A stretch of DNA of 64,000 bases from Candidatus Eisenbacteria bacterium (lineage in GTDB: Bacteria; Eisenbacteria; RBG-16-71-46; SZUA-252), in contig VBOZ01000001.1 in NCBI GenBank assembly GCA_005893305.1, positions 6,584 through 70,583 on the forward strand, read 5' to 3'. The position numbers were made by a program, and so were the translations under genes. Numbering within the stretch: position 1 is the stretch's first letter; each line of letters starts with the position of its first letter. This document shows positions 16,032 to 25,200 of the stretch, piece after piece. The notes under the pieces were generated by a model, which searched no databases, was not told the origin of the DNA, and saw nothing but the letters and a program-made list of their open reading frames with translations.

Positions 16032-17450
16032 TCAGCGTCCCCGATCTCTCCATCCGCCTTGATCCCTCTGCGAATTCCCCTGGTCCTGGCGATCCTGTCC
16101 GCGGTCCCGGCGATCCTGGCCGCTGTCCTGCTGATCCTGCCCGCGGTCCCGCTGTCCCCTGTCTCGGTCCTGTCCTTTGTCGCGCTCCTGCGGCTGCGGT
16201 CGTTCCCTTTCCTGTGGCCGGTCGCGCTCCTTGCCACGGTCCTGACCTTGGCCCCGGTCGCGACCCTGACCCTGATCTTGGCCCTGATCGCGTCCCTGCC
16301 CCCGATCCCGGTTCGGGCCCCTGCCGGGCTCCTGGGTTCTCCCGCGGTCCTTCTCTCCGCCGCGATCTTGCGGCTGCTCTCGCCCAACCCGAGCACGGTC
16401 TTTGCCGTCGCGCCGATCGGCGCCGGACGAAGGCCTTCCGCCACCCTCGCGCCGTTCCTTCTCCCACAACCTGAGCACCTCGTCCCTGCCCTGCCAGAGC
16501 CGGCCGGGGCGGCTGCGCCTCAGATCGCGGAACTCAGGCGGCTCGCGGCGATTCTTCATGTCGCGCGTTCGCACGGAACGCTGGCTCCGCTCGACGACGA
16601 ACCGCGAGCGAAGGGTCGCTCCACCGTCGATCGATGACCAACGCTCCTTCCAGGCACGGTAGCGATTCGGCGCGGTGGGCCGGACCCAGTAGTAGTACCG
16701 CGGCCGGGCCGTCCTGACGCGCACGGGCGCGTACCGCACCCACGTGGCGTCGATCCGGATGTCGATCACGGGGCAAACGCTCAGATAGGGGTCGAAGCCG
16801 AACGCCGAGTAGTGGCAGTCGGCGCAGACGTAGCGCGGGTACTCCACGCGCCGGTCGATGTAGAAGTAGGTCTCGTTGGCGTCGGAATCGCCCTCGTTCT
16901 GTGAGGGAAGGATTCGCCGGTTGAGCCGCTCCATCCCGACGTACGGATCGCCGACGATGACCCCCGATTCCAGCTCGTCGTCCTGATCGCCGCGGTCGGC
17001 CGGCTCCGATTCGGGCGCGCCGCTCGTCAAATACCAGGGCAAATCCTGAAACGGGAACCTGCTCGCGACCGCGACAACGAATTCCATCCCAGGTGGCCCG
17101 TCGGCCACCAGGTCGTACGGGTCGTGCCGCTGCGGAATGATGTACGTGCGGCCCGCCTCGACGCGCATCGGATCGGCGGGCCCGTACGGGTAGACGAGGT
17201 GGATGTATCCCTCGGTGTCGATGTTGTAGACCAGTACGTAGGCATCCGCGTTGCTTCGGAAAAAGACGCGCATGCTCTCGCCCGGACGATAAACGCCGCC
17301 CTCTTCCTTGTTGATCCAGACGTCCGCCGTGAGTCCTTGGCCGCCTCCCGTCGCGCCACCTTCCGGCACGCGCGTCACGGCGCGCGCCGTCCCCGCCGGG
17401 ACGAGCGCGAGGACGAGAAGAGCGAGGACGAACGCGCGCGGCCGCGTCAC
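16032..17450 (-). CDS. Secreted DUF4384-type protein with Arg/Asp/Gln/Gly repeat tail
   Basis: 472 residues. The GTG start at 17450 overlaps the lipoprotein stop (GTGA). A signal peptide precedes a DUF4384-like domain (about 40-140): ADVWINKEEGGVYRPGE, VFFRSNADAYVLVYNIDTEG, HLVYPYGPADP. A central region holds a CxxC pair (YVCADCHY) and a Tyr/Arg-rich stretch. The last 120 or so residues are almost only R, D, Q, G, E and K in RDRGQ/DQGQ-like repeats, predicted to be disordered and strongly hydrophilic. DUF4384 domains are usually extracellular beta-sandwich modules of unknown function. The gene is co-transcribed with the lipoprotein upstream and the M6 peptidase downstream. Confidence 0.75.
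   Translation of the reverse strand: MTRPRAFVLALLVLALVPAGTARAVTRVPEGGATGGGQGLTADVWINKEEGGVYRPGESMRVFFRSNADAYVLVYNIDTEGYIHLVYPYGPADPMRVEAGRTYIIPQRHDPYDLVADGPPGMEFVVAVASRFPFQDLPWYLTSGAPESEPADRGDQDDELESGVIVGDPYVGMERLNRRILPSQNEGDSDANETYFYIDRRVEYPRYVCADCHYSAFGFDPYLSVCPVIDIRIDATWVRYAPVRVRTARPRYYYWVRPTAPNRYRAWKERWSSIDGGATLRSRFVVERSQRSVRTRDMKNRREPPEFRDLRRSRPGRLWQGRDEVLRLWEKERREGGGRPSSGADRRDGKDRARVGREQPQDRGGEKDRGRTQEPGRGPNRDRGQGRDQGQDQGQGRDRGQGQDRGKERDRPQERERPQPQERDKGQDRDRGQRDRGQDQQDSGQDRRDRGQDRQDQGNSQRDQGGWRDRGR
16035..16410. repeat. Degenerate coding repeat (RDRGQ/DQGQ units)
   Basis: About 375 bp made of degenerate 6-15-bp units. They encode the Arg/Asp/Gln/Gly tail of the DUF4384 protein and read as a hydrophobic Leu/Val/Pro-rich open frame on the opposite strand. 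Such low-complexity DNA is prone to slippage and assembly error. Confidence 0.8.
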
Positions 17451-18214
17451 GGGGCCTTCCTCACGAGCTCGGGATTGTTCGGATCGATCTGGTACGCCCA
17501 GTCCATGTTCATGAGACTCGTGCTGCGCGAGACGACCTCGAACTTCGCGTAGTGGTTGTCCCTGGTCAGCACGATGTAGCTGTGCCCGGGAATGGCCTCC
17601 ACGACGCCGTCCGCCGACCAGCCCGAAGGCGGCGCGAAGTCGACGTCCACGAGGGCGACGAACCCTGTGTCCTGAATCCTGGTGTCGGTAGGGACGTAGA
17701 CGAGGAAGTGGCCGTTCGCCGCCGCGTAGTACATGTCGGTGCGCGTATCGGTGGACGGGCGCCGCGAGTAGGCTGAGAAGTCCCAGCCGCTCACCGTGCT
17801 GTCCGCGTTGTCGTTCGTAAGGTTGACGTTCACTCCTTCGGGCCGAGGCGTGTCGAATACGTTCTCGAAGCTAAGCTCCGGGCTCTCCTGGCCCGACCGA
17901 TCCACTGCCGCGACGGCGTAGTAATACGTCGTCCCATTGATGACGCTTCTATCCTCGAAATGCGTGTCGCCGGTTGTGCCGATGAGCGTGAAGGTACCGG
18001 TCGGCGCGAAGTTCCGATAGACCTTGTAGTGGTCGATGTCCGATTCCTGATTGGCACGCCAGTACACGGTCACCAGCCCGTCGCCGGTCACGCTGTACAC
18101 GCCGTCCACGCGGAACGGCGGCGAATCGGGCGCCACGAGCGTGTCGTTGCTGTGGCACCCCGCGGCTCCCAAAAGCCCCGCGATCGCGAGCACTTTACCC
18201 CAGGTTCCAACCAC
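17447..18214 (-). CDS. Fibronectin-III-type lipoprotein
   Basis: 255 residues. GTG 18214 is chosen because GAAGGAGGTG lies six bases upstream and the product then begins with a lipoprotein signal peptide ending in the lipobox LGAAGC. Residues about 40-125 form a fibronectin type III domain (VTVYWRANQESDIDHYKVYR, TTYYYAVAAVDRSGQES). The rest is a beta-rich domain with no clear family (ADSTVSGWDFSAYSRR, PTDTRIQDTGFVALVDVDF). The earlier in-frame codons to 18490 lack a start context. It is the first gene of the minus-strand operon that continues to the DUF4384, M6 and PorV-like genes. A sigma-54-type promoter lies about 85 bp upstream. Confidence 0.75.
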   Translation of the reverse strand: MVGTWGKVLAIAGLLGAAGCHSNDTLVAPDSPPFRVDGVYSVTGDGLVTVYWRANQESDIDHYKVYRNFAPTGTFTLIGTTGDTHFEDRSVINGTTYYYAVAAVDRSGQESPELSFENVFDTPRPEGVNVNLTNDNADSTVSGWDFSAYSRRPSTDTRTDMYYAAANGHFLVYVPTDTRIQDTGFVALVDVDFAPPSGWSADGVVEAIPGHSYIVLTRDNHYAKFEVVSRSTSLMNMDWAYQIDPNNPELVRKAP

Positions 18215-18577
18215 GAAGCCCACCTCCTTCGAGTCCGTCACTTCGTTCGATTCAAGTCCCCGCCGGCTGCAAGGCCCGACGGCGCACGACCTAGACCGCA
18301 AGCCGTGTGCCAAGGGTGGCGGCCCTGGAAGCATGGGCGTAAGTAGTTGCAAACAAATATCTTGATGGAGTGTTGCTTTGCGGCCGACCGGGGGCGGAAG
18401 AGGGCGTCGCCGAGACACTGTGACTAGGGCGCTACAGGGTCCTTGACGGCGCTTGAGCCCTCCCGCGGCGGCCACGGCCGAAGATGTCAATAGGTGTTCC
18501 GGGGCTCAAGGCGACCACCTTGCTTACCGATATATGGGGAAGTCATTTGCGAGGGGATTAGGAGGCGAAATCCGTCC
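18215..18577. other. 363-bp divergent intergenic region between two surface-protein operons
   Basis: This region separates the minus-strand lipoprotein operon from the plus-strand giant repeat-protein operon. Besides the sigma-54-type site at 18298-18312, it holds the ribosome-binding site AGGAGG (18560-18565) of the giant gene. No convincing plus-strand promoter was found; TGGGCG...TTGCA at 18334-18351 has the wrong spacing for sigma-54. The local sequence is less GC-rich around 18340-18380 and 18525-18550. No RNA gene was recognised. Confidence 0.6.
18298..18312 (-). promoter_or_regulatory. Sigma-54-type promoter for the lipoprotein-DUF4384-M6-PorV operon
   Basis: On the minus strand TGGCAC-ACGGC-TTGC has the -24 GG and -12 GC in the strict sigma-54 spacing. 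The predicted start near 18287 leaves a leader of about 70 nt before GTG 18214. Only the base after TTGC (G) departs from the common A/T. Confidence 0.6.
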
Positions 18578-21500
18578 ATGAAGCGAATAATCCGAACACT
18601 CCTACCCTTGGCATGTCTCGCCTCGATTCTCCTCGCTGCTCCCGCCGAAGCGCAGATCGGGCTGACGGCGTCGGCGTCGCAGAGCCCGGCGACCGTACGT
18701 CCGGGACAAGCGAACGTCGCCTACTTCAGGCTTCAGATCAGCACCTCGGTAGGGAGTGGCACGCTCACCTCCCTCACGCTAACGAACGCTACGACCGGCC
18801 CCGGAGACCAGACGCAGCGCGACTCGGAGCTAGGGAGTCTCCGCCTCTACATCGATGACGGGGACCGAAATCCGGACCCGACCAAAGACACCCTCGTCCC
18901 AGTCGCGCCGACCGTCGTGGCGGGGAAGATCCGATTCGCTGGGTTGAACGTCCCGATTCAGGACGGAATATTCGGGGCCACCAACTACTTCCACGTGGTA
19001 GGGAACGTGCCGCTGCTCGTTAGAGACGGCGACGCACTGGACCTCATGATCCAGGCCGCGTCGGACATGACATTCCAGTCCGGGAACACCGCGGGGGGCA
19101 CGTACCCTCTGAATCCGGCGGGCAACTTCCCGATCGACGGGATGGTCGCGGCCCAAATGACGGTCAACCCGGTCCCGGCCGGCACCGTCCTCGCGGGAAC
19201 CCAGAACGCTCGCGTGCTCGAGCTGGTCCTGCCCGCTAACGGATACGAGGCGGACCAACTTCAAGACCTGAGGCTGCTCAATGAAGGGACTGCCGCGGCG
19301 GGCTCCGACATCACGAGCCTCCGCGCCTGGGTCGACGGCGGCGACGGCATCTTCGACCCCCAATCGGATCGGCTGCTTGGGTCCCTCGCATTCTCGAGCG
19401 GCCTCTGGCGCCTGACCGGGCTCACCGAGCCGGTTCCCGCAGGCGGGATCCGGCTCTTTTTCGGCGTCGATATCGGAGATCTGGCCTCGGAGGGTAGGAC
19501 GATCCGGCTCAGCCTCCCGGCAACCAGTCCCTTCGGCGTCGGCATGATCAGCGCCAATGACGGGCCGATCGACGCGGTGGTCCGAAACCCCAACTTCCAA
19601 ACGATCAGCGCTGCGGACCGCGTCACGCTCACGACGAGCGCCGTGGGAGCGTCGGTCGTCAATCCGGGCGATACCAAGGTCCAAATCCTGCATGTCCTCG
19701 CCAAGAACACCTACTCGACGGCCAAGACCCTCTCGACACTCACGGTCACGAACACCACATCCGGCTCCGGATCTCAGGATGATCGAGACGGGGAGATGAG
19801 CGTCACCCTGCGCGGCGACGGGAACAATAACGGGGTCCTCAACAACAGTCCGAGCCAAGACCCCATCCTCGCGACCGCTGTTTTTCATAACGGTAAGGCC
19901 ACCTTCAGCGGGTTCGCATGGCCGTGGACCCCCGGCCAGACGCGGCACCTCTTCGTGACCGCCGACGTCTCCATGACGGGCGCGAAGGACCCGGACGTGC
20001 TGTCCCTCAACGTCTCGGGATCTCTTGACGTCGATTTCGGCGAGCCGACGCGCGTCGTGGCGGTCTGGCCACTTGATTCGGGCGCGCGCCTGACGGTCGA
20101 CGGAATGCTCGCCGCCCAGGTAACCAATGTCGGGGCTCCGGTCGCGACGGTGGGGCCGGGCGACGGGCCAATTCTCGTGCTCGACGTGAAAGTGCCGCGG
20201 AACGGCTACGCCTTGGATCTCCTGGACAGCTTGATCGTGGAAAACCGCGGCGACGCGGTCACGAGCGACATCGCCGCGCTCCGGCTCTGGCGCGACGGGG
20301 GCGACGGCACCTTCTCGGCCGGATCTGGCGACGACCGGGACCTCGGCCCCCTGACGTTCTCCGGCGGCCGGTGGCGGAGCGCGCTCCTCGCCGATACGCT
20401 CGCGGGAGTCGACCCATCGGCCAGCCACTATTTCGTTGGCCTCACCGTCTCTGCGTCCCCCCGGGATTCCGCAACCGTCCGCCTCGCGATCCCGGTCGGC
20501 GGCATCGTGGTTCGCTCAACCAACGACGGACCCATCGACGCCCGGATCACGAATCCCCAAACCATTACGATCAGCAACGCTCCCATCCTCGTGACAATGC
20601 AGATCGATCCGGCTGCTAGCACGGTCGGGCAGCAGGTGGGCGTGCTCATGGTCGCGCGCAACGTCGGCGGCGAGTCGGTGAACGGCGTCGTGCCGACCGC
20701 GCTCGCCGCCTCCGGCGCCGGCGCGCTCACGCTCGCGAGCGGCCCGAGCCCCGCGTCCTTCAGCCTCGCTCCGGCCGCGTCGGACACGTTCCGTTGGACC
20801 TACACGGCTTCGGGCCCGGGCGACGTGATGCTCACCGGACACGCGCAGGGGATCGGAGCTACAAGCGGACTCGTCCGCCGATCCGTCGACGCGACGTCCA
20901 ATACGCACCAGGTTTTCCAGAGCGTCTCGAGCATCGATTACACGGCCACCTCCTCGATGCCCGCGACGGTCAGCCGCGGCCAGACCGACGTGATTCCGCT
21001 GAGCCTGACGTTCACCAACAACGGTGGCGCGCAGGCGGCGTCAGTCCGATTGTCCGCGCTTCGGATTCGGGTCGAGGACGGGACCGGGGCCGGCATCGTC
21101 CCCTCCGATCTCTTGACCGCGGTCACCGTGGGCATGGGAACCACCGTCCTGCTCCGGAAAACCACGCTCGAGAATGCCGGCGCGGAAGTGCAGCTCACCC
21201 TCGCCTCACCGGTCACGGTGGATGCGGCTCAGAGCGCCACGTTGAGCCTGCGACTCGACATTTCCTCGTCGGCCACAGCGTCCGACTTTCGCGTGGTGAT
21301 CTCGGACAGCACGTGGTTCGCGGCCAGCGACGTCAACAGCGGTGCGCCGGTGAACGCTCGGCTCCAAGGATCGACCTATCCGGTCCGGTCCGGGCTGGCG
21401 CGGCTGGTAAGCCCGGCGCTGAACCTGGACGTGGCGGCGGTGCCGGCCCCTCCCGCGCGAGTGGGACGCGGCCAGGCCGGCGTCCCGCTTCTGACCCTCC

Positions 21501-23203
21501 GTGTCGAGAACCCTGGGCAGACCGGGTTCACCTCGGACGTCCGGATCTCATCATTTGAGGTCACGGTGAGCGATACGAACGGCGTGGCCGTACCGCGGGC
21601 GTCGGACTACCTGGGTCGAATCCGCGTCAGAACCGCCCTGCAGACCCTTCTTAGTGACCGGATCGTCTATGCGACCGACGGCTCCACGCTTACGCTGGTC
21701 CTGAGCCCACCCCTTACCGTCCCGGTGAACACGCCCCTCGACGTCTTCTTGACCGGCGACGTCGCGACCAGCGCCCAATTGGGCGCGTTTCAGATCCTGC
21801 TCGGCGACTCCGCGACGTTCGCCGTCACCGACGCGAGCACCGGCGAGAGGGTACCGGCCCTTTACGCCACGCCTACGATCGTCGGGCCGACGATCACGGT
21901 CGAAGCCGCGGCCGACACGCTCGCGGCAAGCGGGACGCCTCGATTCCCGCCGCAGGTCACCGTCGGGAAACCCGATGTCGCGGCGCTCACGGCGAAGCTC
22001 CGTCATCCGGATGCTCCGGGCGCGGCGCGTATCCGCGTCGACTCGCTCTACGTGCAGTGCCGCGACGAGCTGCGGCGGCCGTTGACCCCGTCCGCCTATC
22101 TGGACGCGTTGCGGGTCCTATGGAACGGAGTCCAGATCGCCAGCGTTCCGAATCCACCCTCGACCGGCGGAACCGTGGGCGTGGCGCTCCCCAGCCCCGT
22201 GCTGGAGCCGGGCGACACCGACTCCCTGGACATCCGCGTCGACATCTCGGCGGCAGCGCCCGCCGGTTATATAGAGCTGGCTGTGTTCGCGGGCGGGATT
22301 CGCGCGGCGGACGCGAACACGGGCGTGGCGACGGCGGTCGTGCCCGAATCCGGCACGGAATTCCCGCTCACCTCAGGCTTGACGCATCTCGTAGCCCCGG
22401 CGCGCGACCTCGTCGTGGGCCTGGAAAGCCGCATGCCCGCGACGCTGGCAGCGGACGGCGACACCATCACGGTCGGAAGGCTCACGCTCCGCAACGTGGC
22501 GGCGGCAAGCTCCGACTCGATCTTCCTGGATCACCTGACCCTTCGCGCGGGCGATCGGGACTTCGGCACGGTCGCGTTCGGCGCGGCCGCCTCCGGCGCC
22601 GTCGCCTATGTCTCCGGCGTCCCTTGGGCGCAGAGCGCCGCGCTCACGGCGGATTCCACGCAGGCGACGCTCGTGGCCGGATCCCCGATCGGGGTTCCGC
22701 CGAGCGGGAGCGTCGTCGTGGAATTGCGCACGGTGCTCCGTCCAGGCGCCACGCCCCCGACGTTCCGCGTCGGCTGCGACGCCGCCGGGATCGGCGTGGT
22801 TCAGCCGTCCAGCGCCCTCCTCCAAGTCCAGGTTCAGCCCGCCCCCGGCTCAACCTTCCCGATGTGGACGGAGGCGGGTAGCTTCGGCGGGCTCACCCTA
22901 GGCGAGAGCTACTCGAACTACCCGAACCCGTTCGCGGGCGGCCGGCAATCGACCACCTTCGCCTTCTACCTGCGCCAGGCCGGCCGCGTGACGCTCCGGA
23001 TCGTCACGCCGAGCGGCGACGGGGTGGCCACGCTCCTCGATAACGCGGCGCGTCCATCGGGAATGAACCAGAGCGACCTTTGGGATGGACGGAACGGTGT
23101 CGGGCGCGTGGTCCGAAACGGCGTCTACATCGCCGAGCTGACCGTCAAGTTCGACAGCGGCTCCCACGACCGGGTAATCCGAAAGGTCGCGGTCGTCCGA
23201 TGA
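18578..23203 (+). CDS. Giant secreted repeat protein with FlgD-like C-terminal domain
   Basis: 1,541 residues from ATG 18578 (AGGAGG 12 nt upstream), starting with a signal peptide that ends ILLAAPAEAQ. Three repeat families are visible. A-type: about 26-220 and 348-540, with LTLTNATTG and LTVTNTTSG followed by GDG/DDGD turns. B-type: from about 220 and 542, with NGYEADQLQDL and NGYALDLLDSL, then DGGDGIF/TF and NDGPIDA. C-type: starting about 785, 950, 1106 and 1277, with patterns such as MPATVSRGQTDV and PARVGRGQAGV. A CARDB-like segment lies at about 668-780. The end (from about 1442, SNYPNPFAGG to VYIAELTV) is the FlgD-like Ig fold. No catalytic motif was found. It is probably a cell-surface or extracellular structural protein exported with the help of the co-translated PorV-TPR protein. 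Confidence 0.85.
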   Translation: MKRIIRTLLPLACLASILLAAPAEAQIGLTASASQSPATVRPGQANVAYFRLQISTSVGSGTLTSLTLTNATTGPGDQTQRDSELGSLRLYIDDGDRNPDPTKDTLVPVAPTVVAGKIRFAGLNVPIQDGIFGATNYFHVVGNVPLLVRDGDALDLMIQAASDMTFQSGNTAGGTYPLNPAGNFPIDGMVAAQMTVNPVPAGTVLAGTQNARVLELVLPANGYEADQLQDLRLLNEGTAAAGSDITSLRAWVDGGDGIFDPQSDRLLGSLAFSSGLWRLTGLTEPVPAGGIRLFFGVDIGDLASEGRTIRLSLPATSPFGVGMISANDGPIDAVVRNPNFQTISAADRVTLTTSAVGASVVNPGDTKVQILHVLAKNTYSTAKTLSTLTVTNTTSGSGSQDDRDGEMSVTLRGDGNNNGVLNNSPSQDPILATAVFHNGKATFSGFAWPWTPGQTRHLFVTADVSMTGAKDPDVLSLNVSGSLDVDFGEPTRVVAVWPLDSGARLTVDGMLAAQVTNVGAPVATVGPGDGPILVLDVKVPRNGYALDLLDSLIVENRGDAVTSDIAALRLWRDGGDGTFSAGSGDDRDLGPLTFSGGRWRSALLADTLAGVDPSASHYFVGLTVSASPRDSATVRLAIPVGGIVVRSTNDGPIDARITNPQTITISNAPILVTMQIDPAASTVGQQVGVLMVARNVGGESVNGVVPTALAASGAGALTLASGPSPASFSLAPAASDTFRWTYTASGPGDVMLTGHAQGIGATSGLVRRSVDATSNTHQVFQSVSSIDYTATSSMPATVSRGQTDVIPLSLTFTNNGGAQAASVRLSALRIRVEDGTGAGIVPSDLLTAVTVGMGTTVLLRKTTLENAGAEVQLTLASPVTVDAAQSATLSLRLDISSSATASDFRVVISDSTWFAASDVNSGAPVNARLQGSTYPVRSGLARLVSPALNLDVAAVPAPPARVGRGQAGVPLLTLRVENPGQTGFTSDVRISSFEVTVSDTNGVAVPRASDYLGRIRVRTALQTLLSDRIVYATDGSTLTLVLSPPLTVPVNTPLDVFLTGDVATSAQLGAFQILLGDSATFAVTDASTGERVPALYATPTIVGPTITVEAAADTLAASGTPRFPPQVTVGKPDVAALTAKLRHPDAPGAARIRVDSLYVQCRDELRRPLTPSAYLDALRVLWNGVQIASVPNPPSTGGTVGVALPSPVLEPGDTDSLDIRVDISAAAPAGYIELAVFAGGIRAADANTGVATAVVPESGTEFPLTSGLTHLVAPARDLVVGLESRMPATLAADGDTITVGRLTLRNVAAASSDSIFLDHLTLRAGDRDFGTVAFGAAASGAVAYVSGVPWAQSAALTADSTQATLVAGSPIGVPPSGSVVVELRTVLRPGATPPTFRVGCDAAGIGVVQPSSALLQVQVQPAPGSTFPMWTEAGSFGGLTLGESYSNYPNPFAGGRQSTTFAFYLRQAGRVTLRIVTPSGDGVATLLDNAARPSGMNQSDLWDGRNGVGRVVRNGVYIAELTVKFDSGSHDRVIRKVAVVR

Positions 23204-25200
23204 TGTCCGCCCGACCGTCAGCCGCCCTCATCTGCGCCCTGGCGCTCATCGCGTGCGTCTCCCCCGCCCACGCCGCGGACGACGGCGGAACCCGATCGGT
23301 GTTCGCATCGGGCGCGGGCAATCGCGCCCTCGCCTTGGGAGGCGCGTTCGTCGGCCTCGCGGACGACGCGAGCGCGATGATCTGGAATCCGGCCGGCCTC
23401 GGCATCCGCCAAAGATTCGAGATCCTGGCCACCCACGCCGAGTACGCGGACCTGGGATCGCAGCAGGATTTCGTCGCTGTCGTGCTCCCGAACTGGCGCT
23501 GGGGCACGGCGGGCATCTCGATCCTCCACTTCGGCATCGGGGGCGTCGAGCAGCGCGACGATCGGAACCTCCTCCTCGACGGCGGCCTCTCCGATTCGCA
23601 GACCGAGATCGCGCTCGGCTTCGGACGCTCTCTGGGCGACGCCGTGAGCGTCGGGGGAACGGTGAAGCTCCAGCGTCAGAGCCTGGCGGGATTCAGCGGC
23701 AGCGGTCTGGGTCTCGACGCCGGCGTTCTCCTGCGCGCGGGCGCGCTGCTTCGCACCAACGCCGATTGGGCGAGTCGCCTGACGTGGGGACTCTCGGTGC
23801 GCAACCTGATCCCTCCCTCGATCCGCCTCGACCAGGAGAGCGTGCCCGACCCCGCCGTGCTCCGATCCGGAATCGGCTTTCGCGCGCCGGCCCCTGGCGG
23901 GCGGTCCGCGCTTGTCCTCCTCGACTTCGAGAAGTCCGCGGGCGTGGCGACGAAGCTTCATGCGGGGATGGAATTGCAGCTCCACCCGCTTCTCGGCATT
24001 CGCGGCGGGTTCAATTCGGGCCGGCTCACCGCGGGCACGGCCGTCGCCTGGCGCGGCTTCTCCGTGGACTACACCTACGAGGACGGCGACATCACGGGCG
24101 TCCATCGATTCGGAATCTCCCGGGCCCTGGGCATGACGGTGTCCGAGCAGCGGGAGGCGGCCTCGCAAGCGAAGGAAAAAGACCTCCAGGCAAGGCTCGA
24201 CGATGCGTTCCAGAAACGGCAGGCGAAGCAGGTCGAGGATCTCCTGGCTCGCGTGCAAGCCTCCGAGGCCCGCGGCGAGTACGAGTCGGCGCTCGACCTG
24301 CTCGGGACGGTCGACCTTCTCTATCCCAATCATCCCCAGGCAGCGGCGCTCCAGGCGGCCGCCCTGCGCGGTCGAGGAAAGCAGCTCGAGGACGCGTCCG
24401 ATTACGCCGCGGCCGCGCTCGTCTACGGTCGGGCTCTCGCGATCGCCCCAGGGGACTCCGCCGCGACCGCCGGCCAGCGCCGCTGCCGCGAGGCGGGCGA
24501 CCGTCGGGCTGCTCGCACCGAGAGCATCCGCCGGAAGTTCGCCGAAGCTTCCGACGCGTTCGCGGCGGACTCGCTTCCGGCGGCGCGGATCGGCTTCGCC
24601 GGCATCCTTGCGGTCGACCCGAAGGACGCGGACGCCGCCCTCATGCTCCGCCGAACCGAGCAGGCGATCGCCCGCCGGGCTGCGAGCCTCATCAAGCAGG
24701 CACGGCAGAGTATCGAGGCCCAGCTTCCTGACGAGGCCGAGGGGCCCCTGGCCGAGGCGAGAAATCTGGATCCGCAGGCCGACGGGCTCCGAGACGCCGC
24801 CGCGGCGCTGGCACGTGCTAGGGCAGCCGCGGCCGGGGTCGCCGCGGTCGTGAAAACGGAGAAACCGCAGCCGCCCAGCCCGGAACAGGACCGCGAGGTG
24901 GAGGCCCTCTATCGGGGCGGCCAGACCGCGATGCAGGAGCGCCGGCTCGACGACGCGCTCCGCTACTGGGAGCTCGTCTGGTCCATCCGGCCCGGGTACA
25001 AGCGCGTCGACGAATACTTGAAGCGCGAGTACCTGATGCGCGGCATGGAATTCTTCGCGTCGGGAAAACTGGATGAAGCGGTGAGCTGCTGGCAGCGGGT
25101 GCTCCAGGTCGACCCCAAGGATTCACGCGCGGCCGGGTACATCGCGCGCGCCCGCACGCAGCAGGCCCGGACCCGAGAGATCCTGGGAGAGGGTCGATGA
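23200..25200 (+). CDS. PorV-like outer-membrane protein fused to TPR domain
   Basis: 666 residues. The ATG overlaps the giant gene's stop (ATGA). A signal peptide (to about HAADDGG) is followed by a PorV-type barrel (about 25-320) with the family hallmarks GAGNRALALGGAFVGLADD and SAMIWNPAGLG. From about 330 a helical region begins with a charged segment (REAASQAKEKDLQARLDD), then several TPR units to the end, including LRYWELVWSIRPGYKRV and VSCWQRVLQVDPKDSRAAG. Known PorV proteins end with the barrel, so the TPR half is an addition, presumably in the periplasm and binding partners there. Its own stop overlaps the phosphatase start (ATGA), which links membrane protein and signalling in one message. 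Confidence 0.82.
   Translation: MMSARPSAALICALALIACVSPAHAADDGGTRSVFASGAGNRALALGGAFVGLADDASAMIWNPAGLGIRQRFEILATHAEYADLGSQQDFVAVVLPNWRWGTAGISILHFGIGGVEQRDDRNLLLDGGLSDSQTEIALGFGRSLGDAVSVGGTVKLQRQSLAGFSGSGLGLDAGVLLRAGALLRTNADWASRLTWGLSVRNLIPPSIRLDQESVPDPAVLRSGIGFRAPAPGGRSALVLLDFEKSAGVATKLHAGMELQLHPLLGIRGGFNSGRLTAGTAVAWRGFSVDYTYEDGDITGVHRFGISRALGMTVSEQREAASQAKEKDLQARLDDAFQKRQAKQVEDLLARVQASEARGEYESALDLLGTVDLLYPNHPQAAALQAAALRGRGKQLEDASDYAAAALVYGRALAIAPGDSAATAGQRRCREAGDRRAARTESIRRKFAEASDAFAADSLPAARIGFAGILAVDPKDADAALMLRRTEQAIARRAASLIKQARQSIEAQLPDEAEGPLAEARNLDPQADGLRDAAAALARARAAAAGVAAVVKTEKPQPPSPEQDREVEALYRGGQTAMQERRLDDALRYWELVWSIRPGYKRVDEYLKREYLMRGMEFFASGKLDEAVSCWQRVLQVDPKDSRAAGYIARARTQQARTREILGEGR

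Noticed and set aside
16059-16637. 192-residue hydrophobic, membrane-protein-like frame on the plus strand
   Set aside because: It is the antisense of the Arg/Asp/Gln/Gly repeat tail; codons for R, D, Q and G read as L, V, P and A on the other strand.
18334-18351. Sigma-54-like TGGGCG...TTGCA on the plus strand before the giant gene
   Set aside because: The -24 GG to -12 GC distance is one or two bases too long, and sigma-54 spacing is strict.
18830-20428. 532-residue minus-strand frame inside the giant repeat gene
   Set aside because: Shadow frame without signal peptide, ribosome-binding site or domain.
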